Below are positions 54,406-60,811 of a stretch of 64,000 nt of DNA, piece after piece; the first letter of the stretch is position 1; every line of letters begins with the position of its first letter. Origin of the DNA: Actinopolymorpha cephalotaxi (GTDB taxonomy: Bacteria; Actinomycetota; Actinomycetes; Propionibacteriales; Actinopolymorphaceae); contig NZ_JACBZA010000001.1 of assembly GCF_013408535.1 (NCBI RefSeq), positions 1,364,001 through 1,428,000 of the forward strand, read 5' to 3'. The position numbers and the translations under genes were made by a program. The notes under the pieces were generated by a model. The model did no database searches. It saw only the letters and a list, made by a program, of their open reading frames with translations, and had not been told where the DNA came from.

Positions 54406-55256
54406 GAGGCGTGGCCCCGGCCGCGGCCGCCGGCGGCGGAGCCCGGAACCGACGGCGGGGTGGGCGTCGCGGACGGGGTGGGCTCCGGTGTGGGGGTGGC
54501 GGGAGCAGGCGTGGTGGGTGCCGGCGTGGTGGGTGCCGGGGTGGCCGGGGTCGCCGGCCGGGTGGTGCGGAGGGTTTCCACGGGGTGCTCGAAGCGGGGA
54601 CGCCGGTGCGGGCGGTCCCGGCCCGGATCCCGGCCGTCGCCAAGGCGGTCCGGGCGCCCGTCGGCATCGTGGCCGGGCCGGGTGCGCGGGCCGGGCGCGT
54701 GGGGCGGCCGCTCTCCGGGTGCGTCCGTGCCCGGGCCGTCCAGCGCGTCGGGCGGAGGCGTCGCGTTCGGGGACGCCGGCCGCTCGTCCGCTCCGCCGGG
54801 ACGCCCTCCCTGCGAGGCCGGCGACCGCGGTTTCGAGGTCGGCGGCGGCGACTCCACGTCCGGCGGTGAGACGGTGTAGGGCGCGGGGTCTCGCCGGGAG
54901 ACGTCGACCTCGGCGCTGGGAGCGGCGGGACCGACACCTTCCCGACGTGCCCGCGCCGGGCGCTCGGCGGCCGGGTCACCCGCGTCCTCGGTGTTGGTGG
55001 TGAACGTCGTCGCGGGCTCGGGCTCGGGCGCGGAGAAGGCCTGGACGTAGCCGACCACGCTGCCCAGACCGGCGACGACCCCGACCGCGACGAGCATCTG
55101 GCGGCGTCGGCAGGCCGAGCGCGACGGCGACTCCTCTACCCACACCTGCCAGCCGTAGGGCGGTGGGCCCCACGCGGGGTCCGGCTTCCAGTGGGGAGGC
55201 GGAGTCCAGCCTGACGGGACCGGCCAGTTGGGCGGCGCGTTGAACCGTGCGGGCAT
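54402..55256 (-). CDS. Membrane protein with aromatic N-terminal motif and proline-rich tail
   Basis: The 284-residue protein starts at ATG 55256 behind GGAGGAG. The N-terminus (NAPPNWPVPSGWTPPPHW, PAWGPPPYGWQVW) is an actinobacterial DUF2510-like Trp/Pro repeat found in cytoplasmic tails of membrane proteins. One membrane helix follows (about 54-72), then about 210 residues of extracytoplasmic Pro/Thr/Ala/Arg-rich sequence with TTPAP and TPTPEP repeats. Probably an envelope protein; I see no enzyme domain. It shares an operon with the GNAT protein. Confidence 0.6.
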   Translation of the reverse strand: MPARFNAPPNWPVPSGWTPPPHWKPDPAWGPPPYGWQVWVEESPSRSACRRRQMLVAVGVVAGLGSVVGYVQAFSAPEPEPATTFTTNTEDAGDPAAERPARARREGVGPAAPSAEVDVSRRDPAPYTVSPPDVESPPPTSKPRSPASQGGRPGGADERPASPNATPPPDALDGPGTDAPGERPPHAPGPRTRPGHDADGRPDRLGDGRDPGRDRPHRRPRFEHPVETLRTTRPATPATPAPTTPAPTTPAPATPTPEPTPSATPTPPSVPGSAAGGRGRGHAS

Positions 55257-55365
55257 GACGTACTCCTCCGACCAAACCGATCGCGAGCATAAGGCCTCGC
55301 GCGGTCGGCCGCAGGTCATCGGTCACATGATGGATACCCGGCTCGGATCTCCCGGCGTACGGAGC

Positions 55366-55812
55366 TCACGCCACCAACGCGGGCAGGAACCCGATCCGCT
55401 TGTTACCGGCGCACATCCAGCCCTGGTCGGTCAACAGGACCAGCGTCCCGTCCAGCACCGGCAGCCGGTGTTCGGCCTCCCGCCAGCCGTCGAACCACCG
55501 CTGGTCCTCGCTGGTGACGACCAGCGGACCCCGGCGTACGACGACGGTCAGGAAGGTATGTCGCGGCTGGCCGAGGATCAGCCGCGGCCCGAACAACCGC
55601 TCCGCCGCCCGCTGGATCAGGACGCCGCAGTGGCGGGCCTGCTCCGGCGCCTGGGCGGCGTCGTAGAGAACGGTCGTGTCGAGCAGGTGCTGGATGGTGC
55701 TGGGGTGCTCGAGGAGCCCGATGATGACCATGCCGGGCCGCAGCTGGTGACGCCGGGCGATCCCGGCGAGAGCCGCGGCCGGATCGCGAAGGTCCGACCT
55801 GGAAGTGGCCAT
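55366..55812 (-). CDS. Conserved hypothetical protein, 148 residues
   Basis: The protein starts at ATG 55812 with only a weak ribosome binding site. The sequence (RHQLRPGMVIIGLLEHPSTI, HCGVLIQRAAERLFGPRL, PRHTFLTVVVRRG, LVVTSEDQRWFDGWREA) is a well-ordered alpha/beta mix, unlike the low-complexity shadows. I do not recognise a family. Third-codon GC is high and even. It lies downstream of the UTRA regulator on the same strand, 58 bases away, so the two may be co-transcribed. Confidence 0.6.
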   Translation of the reverse strand: MATSRSDLRDPAAALAGIARRHQLRPGMVIIGLLEHPSTIQHLLDTTVLYDAAQAPEQARHCGVLIQRAAERLFGPRLILGQPRHTFLTVVVRRGPLVVTSEDQRWFDGWREAEHRLPVLDGTLVLLTDQGWMCAGNKRIGFLPALVA

Positions 55813-55870
55813 ACCTGATAGTGCGCCATTTTCGCCACCTGAGTGAGTTGTTTTCCACAGGTGGATCCCC

Positions 55871-56722
55871 TCATGTTGCTTTCTGTCGTACGTCTCGGCC
55901 GTTGCCGTTCCCGCCGCCGTTCCCGCTGCCGTTCCCGTCCGCCGGGTCTCCGTGGTGGCCGGCGCCGCGCCTCGCCCGGGCCAGGACGTCGTACCTGTCG
56001 CCGCGGTAGAGAGAGCGTTCGGCCTCCAGCACCCGGCCGCCGCCGTCCCGGGTCACCGCCTCGATCAGCAGGCAGGGCTGGTCGAGGGCGACCTCCAGGA
56101 GTTCGGCGTCGTGCGCCTCCGGCAGCACCGCGAGGATGCGGGCCTCGCTGGTCGCGGGTCGTACACCGAAGCGTTCCTCCAGCGTGTCGAACAACGAGTG
56201 CCGCTCCCACGCGAGCTCGTCCAGGCCCGGAAACCTGGCCAGGGACACGTCCGTACTCTCCCGCGCCATCGGATCCCCGTCGGCGGTGCGCAGGCGTACG
56301 AGGTGCAGCACGGGTGAGCCCGGCTCGACCTCCAGCCGCGTCGCCAGCCGGGGGCCGGCAGGCTCCACCGACGAGGACAGCACCCGGGAGCCGGGGGACA
56401 GGCCGCGGGCCCGCATGTCCCTGCTGAACGACGTGAGCAGGTCGGTGTGCGCGGGACGGGGTTCGGCGACGACGGTCCCGTGCCCATGTCGCCGGAAGAG
56501 GACACCGTCGGTGACCAGTCGTTGGATTTCCTGGCGTACGGTCGTTCGGGAGATCTCGAAGTGGTCGGCGAGGACGCGTTCGGACGGCAGCAGCGCGCCT
56601 GGCGGCAAGCGTCCGGCCAGGTCCTCCAGTATCTTGCGCAACTGGTGGCCCTTGGGTCGGCCGGCCGACAGGGCGCCGGTCGTCAGCGTGCTCGGGTCGA
56701 TCTCGTGACGGGTCCGCGACAT
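55871..56722 (-). CDS. GntR/HutC-type regulator with UTRA domain
   Basis: The 283-residue protein starts at ATG 56722 (MSRTRHEIDPSTLTTGALSA). The winged helix (about 28-90) has LPPGALLPSERVLADHFEISRTTVRQEIQRLVTDGVLFRRHG; the UTRA ligand domain (about 105-255) has HLVRLRTADGDPMARESTDV and AERSLYRGDRYDVLARA. Ligands of this class are often phosphosugars or amino sugars. The tail is Gly/Asn-rich (GNGSGNGGGNGNG). It is divergent from a 505-residue unknown; an inverted repeat in between is the likely operator. Confidence 0.85.
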   Translation of the reverse strand: MSRTRHEIDPSTLTTGALSAGRPKGHQLRKILEDLAGRLPPGALLPSERVLADHFEISRTTVRQEIQRLVTDGVLFRRHGHGTVVAEPRPAHTDLLTSFSRDMRARGLSPGSRVLSSSVEPAGPRLATRLEVEPGSPVLHLVRLRTADGDPMARESTDVSLARFPGLDELAWERHSLFDTLEERFGVRPATSEARILAVLPEAHDAELLEVALDQPCLLIEAVTRDGGGRVLEAERSLYRGDRYDVLARARRGAGHHGDPADGNGSGNGGGNGNGRDVRQKAT

Positions 56723-56790
56723 GGTCCAGTATCGACTGCGTCGACCTGGAACTCGCCCGAGATCGTCTCGTCCTCGATCGGCGCCTTGTG

Positions 56791-56815
56791 TGATCCTGGA
56801 GACGCCAGTGATCAC
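56791..56815. promoter_or_regulatory. Inverted repeat between GntR regulator and unknown gene
   Basis: TGATCCTGG and CCAGTGATCA flank a 5-base centre (one base missing in the left arm); GTGATCAC (56808-56815) is itself a perfect palindrome. It is 23 bases before the unknown gene's start. Confidence 0.5.
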
Positions 56816-56837
56816 CAGCTGGAGAGGATGTTGCCGG

Positions 56838-58355
56838 ATGGGTCGCCACGACATGCTGCTGGCGCGGATGCCCGAGGAACTCGTCGACGACGCCCGCAAC
56901 GTCGTCGACCTCCTGGTGGGCGACCTCCGGGACTTCAGCGAGGTCGGCCAGATCGAGATCCAGCGCTTCCTCTGGATCCTGCTGCCGGTCACCTGGGGGA
57001 TGCCGTCGCAGGAGTGGCCGCGGGTCGCGGAGGCGTCCGCCCAACTGCTGGAGCTCGCCAGCCGGCCCACCCTCGCCGGGCTCGCCCGCTCGCCGGAGAC
57101 CGCGGAGGTGTTCGGTGCGTACGCCCGCTCGCGCGAGGAGGGAATCGAGGCGGCCAACGCCGCGATCGAACGCACCGGCACCAACCCACCCGACACCGAA
57201 CTGCTCACCTGGCGCCGGAGCGTCAGCAGCGCCGAGGCAAGCGCCTACGACGAACTGCAGCGGGTGCTGGAGACGGCGATCATCGCCGGGGAGTACGAAC
57301 CCGGCCGGCCTGGCTGGCGGCGCAAGCAGCAGGCGCTGACCGAACGCTGGCTCACCACGCCGTCGCGGTACTTCCACAACGAGCGCCCCCTCGACGTCAT
57401 CCACAAGGACCGCCGGGAGACCTGGATCGACGCGGGTCCGCAGATCCGCGGCCGCGTCCTCGGCCTGGTCGAGCCGCTGATCCACCGCCCGGTGACGGTG
57501 CCCTCCGCCGAGCCCGAGCCGCTGGTGTGGCTGCTCGCCCGGATCGGCGACGGCGTGCGGCTCACCCAGCGCGGCTACCTACCGCCGGAGATCGCCCGCG
57601 AGGCCGACGAGCTGTTCGGCTGGAAGCCGGCGCCCGGCCGGGTGACCCGTGAGCTGGACCTCCCGCAGCTGCGGGACCTGCACGTTCTGGTCCGCCATCA
57701 CAAGCTGGTCGCGAAGCGGCAGGGGATGCTCCGCCTGTCGGCGCGGGGGCGGGCCGCACTGGAGGAGCCGGTCAAGCTGTGGGAGCTCGCGGCACGGGCC
57801 TGGCTCGGCGACTCGCCGTACGACCAGGCGGTGAACGAGGTCGCGGCGGCGATGCTGCTGACCAAGCCGACGTACTGGGTGCAGATGGCGGCGGCCGCCC
57901 ACGAGATGGTGTCGCCGATGTTCCGCACGCCCGAGGGCGAGCCGGTCCACTGGCGGCTGACCCAGGCGGCGATCTGGATCTGGCTGCGGCGCGGGGCGAT
58001 GTTCGGTTTCGTGACGTACGACCCGGAGGGCTGGGGAGGCGAGCTGGACGAGGACGTCACCGAGGACGAGATCTGCCCGGACTGCGGGGGGACCGTCCAG
58101 AGCGGATCCGAGGCCGATGACGCCGATGGCGCCGACGCCTGTGACGCCGATGACCGCGATCACGCCGGTGCTGGTGACGCCGGCGGCTTCGAGGTGACCG
58201 CACGCCCCGTCGGGGCCGGCGACGCGGCGGAGATCGCCGCGGGCCGGCTGCCCCTCGTGGTCGCCGCGTACAAGGGCGTTCACCTGTTGAGCGACACCGG
58301 GCGGTCGGCGGCGGTGACGGCGCTCCGGCTGCGCGCCAACGACCCGCACGACTGA
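56838..58355 (+). CDS. Protein of unknown function, 505 residues
   Basis: ATG 56838 follows GGAGAGG by ten bases. The product has no signal peptide or membrane helix. It is mainly helical up to about 410: ELVDDARNVVDLLVGDLRDFSEVGQIE, a Trp-rich segment, then a winged-helix-like part (LRDLHVLVRHHKLVAKRQGMLRLSARGRAALEEP, about 275-308). A CPDCGG half zinc site is at about 414-419, followed by an Asp/Ala/Gly linker of DADDADG-type repeats, and a compact C-terminal domain (VTARPVGAGDAAEIAAGRLPLVVAAYKGVHL). I do not recognise the family. It is likely controlled by the divergent GntR regulator. Confidence 0.75.
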   Translation: MGRHDMLLARMPEELVDDARNVVDLLVGDLRDFSEVGQIEIQRFLWILLPVTWGMPSQEWPRVAEASAQLLELASRPTLAGLARSPETAEVFGAYARSREEGIEAANAAIERTGTNPPDTELLTWRRSVSSAEASAYDELQRVLETAIIAGEYEPGRPGWRRKQQALTERWLTTPSRYFHNERPLDVIHKDRRETWIDAGPQIRGRVLGLVEPLIHRPVTVPSAEPEPLVWLLARIGDGVRLTQRGYLPPEIAREADELFGWKPAPGRVTRELDLPQLRDLHVLVRHHKLVAKRQGMLRLSARGRAALEEPVKLWELAARAWLGDSPYDQAVNEVAAAMLLTKPTYWVQMAAAAHEMVSPMFRTPEGEPVHWRLTQAAIWIWLRRGAMFGFVTYDPEGWGGELDEDVTEDEICPDCGGTVQSGSEADDADGADACDADDRDHAGAGDAGGFEVTARPVGAGDAAEIAAGRLPLVVAAYKGVHLLSDTGRSAAVTALRLRANDPHD

Positions 58356-58417
58356 CCGACCCGCACGACGGACCGTACGACTGACCAGCCCGTACGACCG
58401 ACCGGTCCGTACGGCTG
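58341..58417. repeat. Degenerate 15-17-bp repeats straddling a stop codon
   Basis: CCCGCACGACTGACCG-like units recur about five times, starting in the last codons of the 505-residue gene and running to the end of the convergent hydrolase gene. Confidence 0.7.
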
Positions 58418-58424
58418 GGCGACG

Positions 58425-59216
58425 TCAGTCCTCCCGGGGCGGGCACACCTCGTCGGCGAAGCTCGTCACCGCCCGCAGCCACTGCTCGGGAACGTCGCGG
58501 TGCAGGTGGTGGCCGCCGGGCAGCACGACGAACCGATCGGCGGGAACGCACCGCTCCGCGGCCAGCCGGTCCAGCCCGCGCAACGTGCTCAGCCGGCCGG
58601 TTCCGGACGGGTGGGGTTCGTCGGGAGCGACGAGGAACAACGCGGGGACGCGCAGAGTGCCGACCAGGGCGGGCAGGTCCCACGGGCGCGGCAGGCGCAG
58701 ACCGGCCAGGAGCTGCTCGGCGTCGGTGGCGGCGATCGCCTCGGTCGCGTGTGAGATGTCCTCCGGACGCCACTGCGGATGGTTGCCGCGGAGTTGGAGT
58801 TCGAGGTGTTCGAGGTCCGAACGCGCGACCGTGGTCGCCGCGACGACCGCCTCGACCAGGGCGCTGCGGTCCTCCTCCCGGGAGCTGAGCGGCTCCTCCA
58901 GAACGACGGCCTGGGCGAGGTCGACGAACCGGTTCGCCAAGGCCAGGGCGACGACCGCGCCCAGGCCGTGGCCCGCGATGACGTCGACCCGGCCGGGCAG
59001 GCGTTCGGCGACGCCCTGCACGAGGGTCGGCAGGTCCAGCGGGTGCCCGTCGTGCGGTCTGTCGCCGTGGCCGGGCAGGTCGACCGTACTCACCTGCCAT
59101 CCCTGGTCGGCCAGCGCGGGGCCCGCCCACCACCACGTGGAGGACTGGGACAGCTCGCCGTGTACCAACAGAATCCGGCCGCGCACAGGTCCGGGGCGCT
59201 CCCACCGAATGGTCAT
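58425..59216 (-). CDS. Alpha/beta hydrolase-fold protein lacking the nucleophile
   Basis: The 263-residue protein starts at ATG 59216 (MTIRWERPGPVRGRILLVHGE). The fold is clear: LVHGELSQSSTWWW oxyanion loop, DLPGHGDRP, nucleophile elbow AGHGLGAVVALALANRF (about 82-98), the acid region FLVAPDE and the His in LPGGHHLHRD. In the elbow the usual GHSLG Ser is Gly84, verified from the codon GGC. It is therefore probably not a serine hydrolase; a lyase, cofactor-free oxygenase or non-catalytic role is possible. An alternative start is 59252. Confidence 0.8.
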   Translation of the reverse strand: MTIRWERPGPVRGRILLVHGELSQSSTWWWAGPALADQGWQVSTVDLPGHGDRPHDGHPLDLPTLVQGVAERLPGRVDVIAGHGLGAVVALALANRFVDLAQAVVLEEPLSSREEDRSALVEAVVAATTVARSDLEHLELQLRGNHPQWRPEDISHATEAIAATDAEQLLAGLRLPRPWDLPALVGTLRVPALFLVAPDEPHPSGTGRLSTLRGLDRLAAERCVPADRFVVLPGGHHLHRDVPEQWLRAVTSFADEVCPPRED

Positions 59217-59432
59217 GCCGCATATGTAAGCGGACCGGCGATCTTTCGCCACGTCTTCCCCACCCGACCACCGCTTTTGGCCACTGGCAGGAACGGCGCC
59301 GGGACGCGGAGACGCGGCATCCCCCTATCTTGACGGGGGAGCGATCGACGTCGGCGGGCCAGCGCCCGGTCCGGCCCGGTCGAGGACCGCCGGCGGCCGG
59401 GTGCCGCCGGCCACCGAGCGAAGGAGGCGTCC

Positions 59433-60716
59433 GTGCGGTCGCGGACCTACCGTCAACGAGACCTTGCGTGCACCGAGTACTTCCTCGACGTACCCCTCGA
59501 CCACGCCCGACCCGGCGGCGAGCGGATCGAGGTCTACGCGCGCGAGGTGGTGGACGCGGCCAAGGCCGACGCCGACCTGCCGCGGCTGGTCTACCTGCAG
59601 GGTGGGCCCGGTGGCAAGGGTCACCGCCCGACCAGCCGGAGCGGTTGGCTCGACCGGGCCCTGCGTGACTACCGCGTGGTCCTCCTCGACCAGCGCGGGA
59701 CCGGCCTGTCCACCCCGGCCAACCGGCAGACCCTGCCGCGACGCGGCGACGCCCGGGCCCAGGCGGACTACCTCACCCACTTCCGCGCCGACTCGATCGT
59801 CGCCGACGCCGAACTCCTGCGCCGCGAGCTCCAGGCAGACCAGCCGTGGAGCGCGCTCGGCCAGAGTTACGGCGGCTTCTGCGCCCTCACCTACCTCTCC
59901 TTCGCGCCGGAGGGACTCAGGGAGGTGTTCGTCACCGGTGGGCTGCCGCCCCTGCGCGCCGGCGCGGACGAGGTGTACGCGCTCACCTACGAGCGCACGG
60001 CGGAGAAGAACGCACGGTACTTCGGCCGCCATCCCGGTGATCGCGACCTGTGTGCACGGATCGTGGAACACCTGCGCCACAACGAGGTTCACCTGCCGAC
60101 GGGTGAACGCCTCACCGCCCGGCGGTTCCAGACGGCGGGCATGGGGCTGGGCATGCGGGGCAACTTCGACGGCCTGCACTACCTGCTGGAGGAGGCGTTC
60201 GTCGACGGGGTGGACGGGCCGGAGTTGTCCGACACGTTCCTGGCCGGCGTCGCGGGCGGGGTGAGTTTCGCGACCAACCCGTTGTACGCGGTGGTGCACG
60301 AGTCCATCTACTGCCAGGGCGAGGCCTCGGACTGGTCGGCCGAACGCCTGTACGCGCAGCGCCCGGAGTTCGCCCTCGGGCCGGACACGCCGTTCCTGTT
60401 CACCGGCGAGATGATCTACCCGTTCGTCTTCGACGTCGACCCCGCGCTGATGCCGCTGCGGGAGGCCGCGGACCTGCTGGCGGCCAAGGACGACTGGACT
60501 GCGCTGTACGACCCGGATCGCCTTGCCCGCAACGAGGTTCCGACGTACGCCGCGGTCTACTACGAGGACATGTACGTCGCTCGCGAACACTCGCTGGCGA
60601 CCGCGAACGCCGTCGCCCGACTCACCCCGTGGATCACCAACGAGCACGAGCACGACGGTCTGCGGCTGGGGGGTGTATTCGGGCGGCTGCTCGACCTCGC
60701 GCGCGAGACGCCCTGA
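59433..60716 (+). CDS. Proline iminopeptidase-like alpha/beta hydrolase (S33)
   Basis: The 427-residue protein starts at GTG 59433 behind AAGGAGG. Motifs of the proline iminopeptidase group are LVYLQGGPGGKG (oxyanion HGGPG-like), VVLLDQRGTGLSTP and the nucleophile GQSYGGFCAL (about 142-151, with Ser144). Late HEHDGLR supplies the His. Long helical cap insertions are typical of S33 enzymes. No signal peptide. It cleaves N-terminal Pro or similar residues from small peptides; specificity not visible. Confidence 0.87.
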   Translation: MRSRTYRQRDLACTEYFLDVPLDHARPGGERIEVYAREVVDAAKADADLPRLVYLQGGPGGKGHRPTSRSGWLDRALRDYRVVLLDQRGTGLSTPANRQTLPRRGDARAQADYLTHFRADSIVADAELLRRELQADQPWSALGQSYGGFCALTYLSFAPEGLREVFVTGGLPPLRAGADEVYALTYERTAEKNARYFGRHPGDRDLCARIVEHLRHNEVHLPTGERLTARRFQTAGMGLGMRGNFDGLHYLLEEAFVDGVDGPELSDTFLAGVAGGVSFATNPLYAVVHESIYCQGEASDWSAERLYAQRPEFALGPDTPFLFTGEMIYPFVFDVDPALMPLREAADLLAAKDDWTALYDPDRLARNEVPTYAAVYYEDMYVAREHSLATANAVARLTPWITNEHEHDGLRLGGVFGRLLDLARETP

Positions 60717-60735
60717 CCGACTGCGTGCCAGGTTC

Positions 60736-60774
60736 TTGTCCACAGGTGGCGGATCGGCTTTCCCTTGTGGACGA
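60736..60774. promoter_or_regulatory. Inverted DnaA-box-like pair before the HNH gene
   Basis: TTGTCCACA (60736-60744) is a perfect actinobacterial DnaA box and TGTGGACGA (60766-60774) is an eight-of-nine match in the opposite direction. They lie 40-75 bases upstream of the HNH gene start. Confidence 0.35.
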
Positions 60775-60811
60775 CGAGTTAGAGGTCGGTGGCAGCCGGT
60801 AGAGTTCGAAC

